From: Guyparkeria sp046540515
GTDB taxonomy: Bacteria > Pseudomonadota > Gammaproteobacteria > Halothiobacillales > Halothiobacillaceae
Assembly (NCBI RefSeq): GCF_046540515.1
Contig: NZ_JBKHFB010000001.1
Span: 1-64,000, forward strand
Direction of reading: 5' to 3'
DNA: 64,000 nt
Positions 1 to 6,827 of the stretch are shown here, one piece after another; position 1 is the stretch's first letter, and each line of letters starts with the position of its first letter. The notes beneath the pieces are model-generated. The model saw only the letters and a program-made list of their open reading frames with translations. It did no database searches and was not told the DNA's origin. The translations under genes were made by a program, and so were the position numbers.

Positions 1-153
1 CCGTTCTCTCGCCAGCTGCCTCTACCACTACCGGATTCCCGGCGAGCCATGCCGTGGCTGACGGCTGCGCGCTTAAAAACTTCCTGTGAATTCGCATGTC
101 GCAATCAGGAGGGCGTGATCGAAACAATGAACAAGGTCGGCAACGACATGGTG

Positions 154-321
154 TGTACATGTTTTGTACAAATAGGCGATACATTGACGGCCGCTCGCGA
201 CTTGCATTGGCACCATCTGGGTGCATCTCGGGGGTTAGCATCAACATTTCGAAACTGAAATGTTGTTTTATTCGATTCCTTGGGGATTGATCGCCCCAGT
301 TCATTGTGCAAAGGTTGTACA
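154..321. promoter_or_regulatory. Two pairs of TGTRCA boxes, 11-bp phased
   Basis: TGTACA occurs at 154-159 and 165-170; TGTGCA at 305-310 and TGTACA at 316-321. Both pairs have the form TGTRCA-N5-TGTACA, so the hexamers are one helical turn apart. Because TGTACA is palindromic, each pair is also a dyad. The second pair ends 43 bases before the rpoS start. This looks like a repeated operator, but the binding protein is not identifiable from sequence. Confidence 0.45.
242..265. repeat. 9-bp perfect inverted repeat followed by a T-rich run
   Basis: CAACATTTC at 242-250 pairs perfectly with GAAATGTTG at 257-265 around a 6-base loop, and TTTTA follows at 266-270. It could be a weak terminator for a gene upstream of the window, a leader hairpin, or an operator. 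The stem is AT-rich, so terminator strength would be modest. Confidence 0.5.
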
Positions 322-364
322 CAGATTGACTCAACGACAGTCGCAACCAAGCGAGGGACAGGAC

Positions 365-1366
365 ATGGCACAGGCAATCGTCAACGACAGCATTACCCAG
401 GTCGATCCCGCCAAGGTGGACGAGCTGGCCGCCGCCCCGGCCGAGACCGAGGTCAACCCTCGCCAGGGGCACAAGTCCGGTGGGTCCGAATCTTCCGAGT
501 TCGCGCGCAACTTCAACGTGAGCGATTCCGAGGCCCCCGATCCGGTTCGCCTGTATCTCAAGGACGTCGAGACCGAGCGCCTGCTGACACCGGCCGAGGA
601 GGTGGATTTAGCCCGCCGTGCCCAGGCGGGCGAGGAGTGGGCGCGGCAGAAGATGATCGTCTGCAACCTCCGCCTGGTGATCAAGCTTGCTCGTCGCTAC
701 ATCAACCGCGGTCTTGACCTGCTCGACCTGATCGAGGAGGGCAACCTCGGTCTGATGCGGGCGGTGGAGAAGTTCGATCCCGAGCGCGGATTCCGGTTCT
801 CCACCTACGCGACCTGGTGGATCCGTCAGACCATCGAGCGCGCCCTGATGAACCAGGCGCGCACCGTGCGCCTGCCGGTGCACGTGGTCAAGGAGGTGCA
901 TTCGTACAACCGGGCCGCACGCAAGATCGCCCAGAACCAGAATGGCGACGTCCGTCCCGAGCAGATTGCCGAGCATCTGGACAAGCCGGTCAAGGACGTG
1001 CTCAAGGTGATGTCCTACAACGAGCGTGAATCCTCGTTCGACAGCCCGCTCAAGGGTGATGGAGAGTTCTCGCTGCTGGACATGGTCCCGGACGAGAACA
1101 GCCAGCTGCCCGAGGACGAGCTGCAGGACGACGGCGTCATGCAGCTGCTCGACCGCCTGATCGACAAGCTCGAGGGCAAGCAGCGCGAGGTGCTGATGCG
1201 CCGTTATGGGCTGCGCGGTCATGAGCCGGCTACGCTCGAGCAGGTCGGCAGGCTACTCGGCTGCACCCGCGAACGGGTCCGCCAGATCCAGCTCGAGGCA
1301 GTGCGTCGTCTCAAGCAGTTCGCCGCCAGCGAAGGAGTGACGGCTGACGTCATCTTCAGCGAGTGA
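365..1366 (+). CDS. rpoS: RNA polymerase sigma factor RpoS
   Basis: Stationary-phase/general stress sigma factor that directs RNA polymerase to stress-response promoters. The protein is 333 residues, matching the usual length of about 330. Visible features are the sigma-70 region 1.2 start (DPVRLYLKDVE), region 2 with the DLIEEGN and STYATWWIRQ motifs, region 3, and a region 4 helix-turn-helix (TLEQVGRLLGCTRERVRQIQ). The N-terminus before region 1.2 is short, which separates it from RpoD. The start at 365 was chosen over an in-frame start at 260 because conservation begins there and GAGGGACAGG lies just upstream. A strong terminator follows at 1417. The long repeat-bearing leader suggests transcriptional or post-transcriptional control, as is common for rpoS. 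Confidence 0.96.
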   Translation: MAQAIVNDSITQVDPAKVDELAAAPAETEVNPRQGHKSGGSESSEFARNFNVSDSEAPDPVRLYLKDVETERLLTPAEEVDLARRAQAGEEWARQKMIVCNLRLVIKLARRYINRGLDLLDLIEEGNLGLMRAVEKFDPERGFRFSTYATWWIRQTIERALMNQARTVRLPVHVVKEVHSYNRAARKIAQNQNGDVRPEQIAEHLDKPVKDVLKVMSYNERESSFDSPLKGDGEFSLLDMVPDENSQLPEDELQDDGVMQLLDRLIDKLEGKQREVLMRRYGLRGHEPATLEQVGRLLGCTRERVRQIQLEAVRRLKQFAASEGVTADVIFSE

Positions 1367-1416
1367 TTCCCGCTCGCCCCTGATCCCTGCGGTGCCCGGT
1401 AACCCTGGTTGCCACT

Positions 1417-1453
1417 GACCGCCCCTGCCTATTGGGTAGTGGGCGGTCTTTTT
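1417..1453 (+). terminator. Rho-independent terminator of rpoS
   Basis: GACCGCCC at 1417-1424 pairs with GGGCGGTC at 1441-1448, followed directly by TTTTT. It lies about 50 bases after the rpoS stop. Confidence 0.9.
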
Positions 1454-1594
1454 GTGGCGCGCGGCGGGTTCGGTGATTGCATCATTTCAGGTGAATAGAT
1501 GTGCTGGCTAATAGTTGGACGTGAGTGGTGGCGCTGGCAAAATGCGGCTTCATGCCGACCGAATCCGGTTGGTGAGGCAATCGAGGGCTCCCGC

Positions 1595-2116
1595 ATGACC
1601 GATACGAAAACGGAATTCGACATCTGCGCCGAGGATCGAGTGCCGGTGTTGCTGCATCGCGTCGATCAGCTATGGCGCCAGCTGCTCGATCATGAGCTCG
1701 CCCACCACGGGCTGAGCCAGGCCAAATGGCGCACCATGGCCATCCTGTCGCTGTACCCGGAAGGGCTGATCCAGTCGGAACTGGCCGAGGAACTCGGCAT
1801 CGAGGGGCCGTCACTGGTGGCGATGATCGACCGGCTGTCGCGTGACGAATGGGTCGAGCGGGTGCAATGCGGCACGGATCGTCGTTGCAAGATCATCCGC
1901 CTGACCGAGCGGGCCCTGCCGCTGATCGACGAGATCCGGGCCAGCGCGGAGAAGCTCTATGCCCGTACCTTCGCGGAGGTCGACGTGCCGGGGGTGGGCA
2001 TCCCGGACGTCGAGCGGTTCTTCATCGCCCTGCGTGATCGCCTGTTCGACAACCTGCCGGAGAAGAAGCGCCAGCAGCGCCGACGCAACCTCGCTCGGGT
2101 GGCTTCCGAAGGCTGA
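1595..2116 (+). CDS. MarR/SlyA-family transcriptional regulator
   Basis: Predicted winged-helix repressor or activator of 173 residues. The central part (about 45-115) shows the MarR fold pattern: LSQAKWRTMAIL, then IQSELAEELGIEGPSLVAMIDRL as recognition helices, then a wing containing GTDRRCKIIRLTERA. The family usually binds DNA as a dimer and responds to small phenolic or antibiotic-like ligands; the ligand here is unknown. The start at 1595 replaces a longer in-frame start at 1499 because the extra N-terminal segment is unlike the family. It is transcribed alone and faces convergent pepA across a shared terminator. No obvious target gene is adjacent, so self-regulation or a distant regulon is likely. 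Confidence 0.85.
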   Translation: MTDTKTEFDICAEDRVPVLLHRVDQLWRQLLDHELAHHGLSQAKWRTMAILSLYPEGLIQSELAEELGIEGPSLVAMIDRLSRDEWVERVQCGTDRRCKIIRLTERALPLIDEIRASAEKLYARTFAEVDVPGVGIPDVERFFIALRDRLFDNLPEKKRQQRRRNLARVASEG

Positions 2117-2127
2117 GTGCCTTCCTG

Positions 2128-2146
2128 ATGCGTCCGCCGGACGCAT
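2128..2146. repeat. Short 8-bp inverted repeat
   Basis: ATGCGTCC at 2128-2135 and GGACGCAT at 2139-2146 form a perfect stem with a 3-base loop just after the MarR stop codon. No T-run follows; it may be an auxiliary hairpin of the terminator at 2161. Confidence 0.5.
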
Positions 2147-2160
2147 GATCGGCCATCCAG

Positions 2161-2203
2161 AAAACACCCCCGGTCATGGATCGAGCCATGCCGGGGGTGT
2201 TTT
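2161..2203. terminator. Bidirectional terminator between MarR gene and pepA
   Basis: AAAACACCCCCGG at 2161-2173 pairs with CCGGGGGTGTTTT at 2191-2203. The A-run on one side and T-run on the other allow termination on both strands, fitting the convergent genes. Confidence 0.92.
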
Positions 2204-2230
2204 GAATTCGTGCCGGGTCTTCACGTGAGA

Positions 2231-3757
2231 TCAGGCAGCGCCCCCGTTGTCTTCCTGCTGTTGGCGGGCGCGTTGCATCAGGAACTCGGCGAGCAGCGGT
2301 ACCGGTCGCCCGGTCGCGCCCTTGGCATCGCCGGTCTTCCATGCCGTGCCGGCGATATCGAGATGTGCCCAGTGGTGTTCCTTGACGAAACGCGACAGGA
2401 AGGCCGCCGCGGTGATGCTGCCGCCCTCGCGTCCGCCGATGTTGGCCATGTCGGCGAAGTTGCTCTTCAACTGGTCCTGGTACTCGTCCCACAAGGGCAG
2501 TTGCCAGGCGCGGTCGTTGGCCACCTCGCCGGCACGCAGCAGTTCCTTTGCCAGGGCATCGTGGTTGGACAACAGCCCGCTGGGGTGGCGGCCCAGCGCG
2601 ATGATGCAGGCCCCGGTGAGAGTGGCAATGTCGACGATCGCCGCCGGCTTGTAGCGCGCTGCGTAGGTCAGGGCGTCACAGAGAATCAGGCGCCCCTCGG
2701 CATCGGTGTTGAGTACCTCGATGGTCTGCCCCGACATGCTGCGGATCACATCGCCGGGCTTCAATGCCGCGCCGTCGGGCATGTTCTCGACCGTGGGCAC
2801 GAGGCCGACCACATTGATCGGCAGCTGCATCTCGGCGACTGCCGACATGACGCCGATGGTCGCGGCCGCGCCGCCCATGTCGAATTTCATCTGGTCCATG
2901 TCCGGGCCGGGCTTGAGCGAGATCCCGCCGGTGTCGAAGGTCACACCCTTGCCGACCAGCACGATCGGCGGAGTGTCGGCATCCGCGCCCATGTGTTCCA
3001 TCACGATCATCTTCGGTGGCTCGCTGCTGCCCTTGGCCACCGCGAGCAGGGCGTTCATGCCCAGCGATTCCATTCGCGAGGCATCGAGCACCTCCACCGA
3101 CAGGTGCAGGTGGGTCTCGGTCATCTTGCGGGCGTACTCGGCCATGGTCGTGGGCGTGAGCAGGTTGCCCGGCATGTTGGCCAGGTTCTTGGCCATGCGC
3201 ATGCCGTTGCTGATGGCGGTGGCCTCGCGGACGTAGCGTTCGGCCTCCATCAGCTCACGTCGAGTCGGCAGGATGAAGGTGACCTTGCGCAGCGGACGCC
3301 GCGGGCCCAGGTCCCGGTCGGTCTTGAGCTCGTCGAAGCGGTACAGGGCATCGTCGATGGCCACGATGCTCTGGCGCAGCACCTGCTCCATGCTGATGCC
3401 GCGGACGTCGATCTCGGACAGGTGGCTGACGCATTCGGCCGTGCCGCGGTGATGGAGTGCCTCCACGGCCGCCCGGGTCGCCTTCACCAGCCCGCGGGTG
3501 TCCAGCTCGCGTTCCTTGCCCAAACCGACCAGCAGGACCCGGTCGGCCTGGATGTTGGGGACACCGTGCAGAAGCAGGGTGTCGCCCAGTTCACCGTCCA
3601 TGTCGCCGCGGCGAGTGATGGCCGTGATGAAGCCGTCACTGACCTGGTCGATCGTCTCGGCCGCGGTCGTCAGGCGGCGGGATTCGAACACGCCGACGAT
3701 CAGGCAGGCGGTGCGTTGCTTTTCCGGGGCGCCACTCTTTACGGAGAATTCGAGCAC
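2231..3757 (-). CDS. pepA: Leucyl aminopeptidase (PepA), M17 family
   Basis: Cytosolic two-metal aminopeptidase that removes N-terminal residues from peptides; in enterobacteria the same protein also acts as a DNA-binding architectural factor. The 508-residue length is typical. The C-terminal catalytic half contains the metal-binding lysine and aspartate region VGKGVTFDTGGISLKPG and the family signature NTDAEGRL. The start codon is GTG at 3757, with GAGGA just upstream on the minus strand. In many gammaproteobacteria pepA is divergent from lptF/lptG; here the divergent neighbour is instead a small membrane protein gene. Transcription ends at the shared terminator at 2161-2203. Confidence 0.96.
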   Translation of the reverse strand: MLEFSVKSGAPEKQRTACLIVGVFESRRLTTAAETIDQVSDGFITAITRRGDMDGELGDTLLLHGVPNIQADRVLLVGLGKERELDTRGLVKATRAAVEALHHRGTAECVSHLSEIDVRGISMEQVLRQSIVAIDDALYRFDELKTDRDLGPRRPLRKVTFILPTRRELMEAERYVREATAISNGMRMAKNLANMPGNLLTPTTMAEYARKMTETHLHLSVEVLDASRMESLGMNALLAVAKGSSEPPKMIVMEHMGADADTPPIVLVGKGVTFDTGGISLKPGPDMDQMKFDMGGAAATIGVMSAVAEMQLPINVVGLVPTVENMPDGAALKPGDVIRSMSGQTIEVLNTDAEGRLILCDALTYAARYKPAAIVDIATLTGACIIALGRHPSGLLSNHDALAKELLRAGEVANDRAWQLPLWDEYQDQLKSNFADMANIGGREGGSITAAAFLSRFVKEHHWAHLDIAGTAWKTGDAKGATGRPVPLLAEFLMQRARQQQEDNGGAA

Positions 3758-3993
3758 GATATTTTTCCTCGTTCTTGGTCAGCGTTCGCGGGGCTTGCGG
3801 CATGACGGCAGGTGTCCGGCCCGCCGCGGGGCGGCGGGCGGTTTACCGAGGCAGTCTAGCAAAAAGCTGGCGGCCGCCCGCGGGGCTCGGTGGTTCGCGC
3901 CGCCCCTGCTAGGATTTCCCTTTTACCCATGCGGTCGAGGCAAGCGGTCCTGCTTGCGCGACCGGTCCGTAACCGCTGCGCCAGGGTGCCACG

Positions 3994-4296
3994 ATGACTG
4001 ATCCTTCCGAAAAGAAACCCGCCAATCCCCCCGAGGAAGAGTTCGAGCCGGGTATCGGTGACCCCTATCGCTTCGAGGCGCCATCGCGCCAGCCCGGCTT
4101 TGCGCGGATATCGAAGGCGATGCTGATCGTCGGCGCGATCCTGTCGACCGTCGGGGTGGTGGGTGGCCTTGGACCGATCGTCTTCACCAGCGAGGAAGAC
4201 AAGCGCCAGTTCATGAATCTGTTGATGCTCGCACCGGCTGGCGTGATCCTGATGTTCGCCGGGATCACCGGCTGGGTCATCGCCGGCGGGCGCTGA
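3994..4296 (+). CDS. Small two-helix membrane protein of unknown function
   Basis: A 100-residue protein I cannot assign to a named family. Residues 1-38 are polar and rich in proline and glutamate, then two hydrophobic helices follow (about 43-64 and 75-97), joined by a short charged loop SEEDKRQ. The predicted topology is a hairpin with both ends on the same side of the inner membrane. The start ATG at 3994 is preceded by AGGGTG. It stands alone between divergent pepA and a terminator at 4331, with about 235 bases for promoters. Its codon use looks like that of its neighbours, so it seems a genuine gene. No function can be proposed. Confidence 0.75.
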   Translation: MTDPSEKKPANPPEEEFEPGIGDPYRFEAPSRQPGFARISKAMLIVGAILSTVGVVGGLGPIVFTSEEDKRQFMNLLMLAPAGVILMFAGITGWVIAGGR

Positions 4297-4330
4297 TCGA
4301 CCGAAGCCGATTCGCTCACGCCAGACGAAA

Positions 4331-4355
4331 AAAACCCCGGGCTTGCCGGGGTTTT
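4331..4355. terminator. Bidirectional terminator
   Basis: AAAACCCCGG at 4331-4340 pairs with CCGGGGTTTT at 4346-4355 around a 5-base loop. It sits between the small membrane protein gene (plus) and the symporter gene (minus), serving both. Confidence 0.92.
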
Positions 4356-4398
4356 GTCGTTTGGGGCCGACCGGCGGTGCCGGTCGGCGGGCTCTGGA

Positions 4399-6162
4399 TC
4401 AGGAGGCGCGCGGGACGCGGACGTCCTCGACCAGCTCCTGGATCTCCGCCGGCGGCGGGGTGGTCATCTTCGCGACGATGATCGCCACGATGAAGTTCAC
4501 GCCCGCGCCGATGGCACCGAACGAGGTCGGATTGATGCCGAACAGCCAGTTCTCGGCGTTGTCCGGCAGCATGTTGGTGCCCGGGATGAAGAACCAGCCC
4601 TTGTACCAGAAGATGTACAGCAGGGTGATGGTCAGCCCGGCCAGCATGCCGGCGATGGCACCCTGCTTGTTCATGCGCTTGGAGAAGATGCCCATCATCA
4701 GCGCCGGGAACAGGGAACTCGCCGCGAGACCGAAGGCCAGTGCCACGACCTGGGCGGCGAAGCCCGGCGGGTTCAGGCCCAGGTAGCCGGCAACGACGAT
4801 CGCCACCGTCATCGCGATCCGACCGGCCATCAGCTCGCCCTTCTCGGAGATGTCCGGTTTGATCACGCCCTTCAAGAGGTCATGCGAGATCGCCGAGGAA
4901 ATCGCAAGCAGGAGGCCTGCGGCGGTCGACAGGGCGGCCGCGATACCACCGGCGGCGATCAGGGCGATGACCCAGTTCGGCAGGTTGGCGATTTCCGGGT
5001 TGGCCAACACCATGATGTCGCGGTCGACGGTCAGCTCGTTGCCTTCCCAGCCGTACTCTTCCTCCGCCATGGCGGCGAAGTCTTCGTTGGCGTCGTTGTA
5101 GTACTGGATGCGGCCGTCGCCGTTCTTGTCTTCCCAGGACAGCAGGCCGGTGGTCTCCCAGCTCTTGAACCACTCCGGACGCTCGGCGTAGAGCAGGTTG
5201 CCGTCCTCGGCGCCGATCTGGTCGGTGTCCTGCACGGTCTTCAACGTGTTCCACATGGCCATCGCGCCGACAGCCGGGGCGGTGGTGTAGAGGATCGCGA
5301 TGAACAGCAGGGTCCAGCCGGCGGACTTGCGGGCGTCACGCACGCGCGGGACGGTGAAGAAGCGCACCAGGACGTGTGGCAGACCGGCGGTACCGATCAT
5401 CAGTGCCAGCGTCAGCAGGAAGGTGTTCATCAGGTCCGGCGTGGCGGTGTACTCGGCAAAGCCCAGATCGACCAGGACCATGTCCAGCTTCTGCAGCAGG
5501 TACTGATTGGAACCGTCGGCCAGTTCGGCGCCGGTGCCCGTTTGTGGCAGGAAGTGGCCGGTCAGCTGCAGTGAGATGAATACGGCCGGCACGGTGTAGG
5601 CGAAGATCATGATCACGTACTGCGCGATCTGCGTGTAGGTGATGCCCTTCATGCCGCCGAGAACCGCGTAGACGAACACGATGCCCATGCCCGCAAACAG
5701 GCCGACTTCCACTGAGGTCTCGAGGAAGCGCGAGAAGGCCACGCCGACGCCCTTCATCTGACCGATGACGTAGGTCAGCGAGATGACCAGCAGGGCGATG
5801 ACGGCGATGACGCGCGCGGTGTTCGAGTAGAAGCGGTCACCGATGAATTCCGGCACCGTGAACTTGCCGAACTTGCGCAGGTACGGAGCGAGCAGCATCG
5901 CCAGCAGCACGTAGCCGCCGGTCCAGCCCATGAGATACGCCGAGGCCGAATAGCCGTTGAAGGCGATCAGGCCAGCCATCGAGATGAACGACGCGGCGGA
6001 CATCCAGTCGGCGGCGGTGGCCATGCCGTTGGCGACGGGGTTGATCCCCTTGCCGGCGACGTAGAACTCGCTGGTGGTGCCCGCCCGGGCGACGATCGCG
6101 AGAACGAAGTAAAGCAAGAAGGTGGCGCCAACCACCAGGTAGATCAGTGTCTGAAGATCCAT
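4399..6162 (-). CDS. Sodium:solute symporter, acetate permease (ActP/VC_2705)-like
   Basis: Inner-membrane secondary transporter of the SSS family, 587 residues, with roughly a dozen hydrophobic helices starting at residue 6. The family couples sodium entry to uptake of small monocarboxylates such as acetate. It is longer than E. coli ActP because of a hydrophilic insertion (around residues 305-390) containing DKNGDGRIQYYND, which resembles a calcium-binding EF-hand loop. This insertion and the preceding DUF4212 gene point to the two-component VC_2705-type subgroup. It lies 22 bases after the DUF4212 gene, with which it surely forms an operon. AGGAG precedes the ATG at 6162. The exact substrate is inferred, not shown. 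Confidence 0.88.
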   Translation of the reverse strand: MDLQTLIYLVVGATFLLYFVLAIVARAGTTSEFYVAGKGINPVANGMATAADWMSAASFISMAGLIAFNGYSASAYLMGWTGGYVLLAMLLAPYLRKFGKFTVPEFIGDRFYSNTARVIAVIALLVISLTYVIGQMKGVGVAFSRFLETSVEVGLFAGMGIVFVYAVLGGMKGITYTQIAQYVIMIFAYTVPAVFISLQLTGHFLPQTGTGAELADGSNQYLLQKLDMVLVDLGFAEYTATPDLMNTFLLTLALMIGTAGLPHVLVRFFTVPRVRDARKSAGWTLLFIAILYTTAPAVGAMAMWNTLKTVQDTDQIGAEDGNLLYAERPEWFKSWETTGLLSWEDKNGDGRIQYYNDANEDFAAMAEEEYGWEGNELTVDRDIMVLANPEIANLPNWVIALIAAGGIAAALSTAAGLLLAISSAISHDLLKGVIKPDISEKGELMAGRIAMTVAIVVAGYLGLNPPGFAAQVVALAFGLAASSLFPALMMGIFSKRMNKQGAIAGMLAGLTITLLYIFWYKGWFFIPGTNMLPDNAENWLFGINPTSFGAIGAGVNFIVAIIVAKMTTPPPAEIQELVEDVRVPRAS

Positions 6163-6184
6163 GTGTCTTGGGCTCCTGCGTTAT

Positions 6185-6445
6185 TTAGTCTTCGGCGACG
6201 CCGAATTTCTTGTCGATGGCGTTCATGCGCCAGGCGTAGAAGAAGATCAGCACCACGAAGGTGAAGATCGAGCCTTGCTGCGCGAACCAGAAGCCCAGCG
6301 GGTAACCGCCCAGCGAGAACTGGTTGAGCGTATCGACCAGCAGGATGCCGAATACGTAGGACACCAGGAACCAGACGACCAGACAGCCGAACAGTACCTT
6401 CAGGTTGGCGCGCCAGTAATCGGCGCGATTGGAACGTTGCTCCAT
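6185..6445 (-). CDS. DUF4212 sodium symporter small subunit
   Basis: An 86-residue membrane protein with two hydrophobic helices (about 15-37 and 53-72) and a conserved-looking N-terminus with YWRANLK. DUF4212 proteins are typically encoded immediately before a VC_2705-type sodium:solute symporter and are regarded as its small partner subunit; the arrangement here is exactly that. The ATG at 6445 has GAGGAG upstream. A role in stabilising or activating the large permease is inferred from gene pairing in the family, not from a visible catalytic motif. Confidence 0.88.
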   Translation of the reverse strand: MEQRSNRADYWRANLKVLFGCLVVWFLVSYVFGILLVDTLNQFSLGGYPLGFWFAQQGSIFTFVVLIFFYAWRMNAIDKKFGVAED

Positions 6446-6827
6446 AAGTGGCTCCTCGAGTTTCGGTTGAATCCGAACGTTTTATGTCTTCCTTTCAGGG
6501 AACGCCTGCACGAATGCGATCTCGCTCTGGCTCGTCGTGCCGTTCGTGATCAAGGCGCGCAGAGCGGTATCGGATTGGTGCAGGCCTTCCCAGCCAGCCA
6601 GGCCCCGGGCGTGGCGGCGCAACGGCACGCACCATGCCTGGACCCCGGCGCACGCTAAGCCTACTGGAACCGCGGGTCAAAAGGGAACCTCAGTTTTCGT
6701 GATGGGGCATAGGCAAACCCGGTGCCGTTGGGGCGGGTGACGCTGGCCCGGCCGTCCCCGGCGCGATGCGGGTTGGCGGTCGTTGCCAACGGGCCGAGGA
6801 GTGACGGCCCGCTCCGGGGCGTGGGCG
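6446..6827. other. Intergenic region before the symporter operon
   Basis: About 380 bases with no convincing gene. It must carry the 3' end signals of the DUF294 gene and probably the promoter of the DUF4212-symporter pair (both leftward). I found no clear terminator hairpin with a T-run and no consensus -35/-10 or -24/-12 element. An open frame that begins here and runs leftward into the DUF294 gene is a shadow. Confidence 0.5.

Larger units (their letters stand above)
1..364. other. Non-coding leader region upstream of rpoS
   Basis: No credible gene is seen here; the short open frames lack a ribosome binding site and recognisable protein features. The stretch is more AT-rich than the neighbouring genes. 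It holds two pairs of TGTRCA hexamers (154-170 and 305-321) and a 9-bp perfect inverted repeat (242-265), each listed separately. It probably contains the rpoS promoter and a long untranslated leader. I could not fix a convincing -35/-10 pair. Confidence 0.6.

Noticed and set aside
1..258. Possible small gene at 49-258 upstream of rpoS
   Set aside because: No ribosome binding site, no recognisable protein pattern, and AT-rich regulatory-looking DNA with repeats.
2210..3805. Long plus-strand open frame (531 codons) opposite pepA
   Set aside because: It is the antisense shadow of a clear M17 aminopeptidase; its translation is His/Gln/Gly-rich without any domain, as expected from GC-rich complementary frames.
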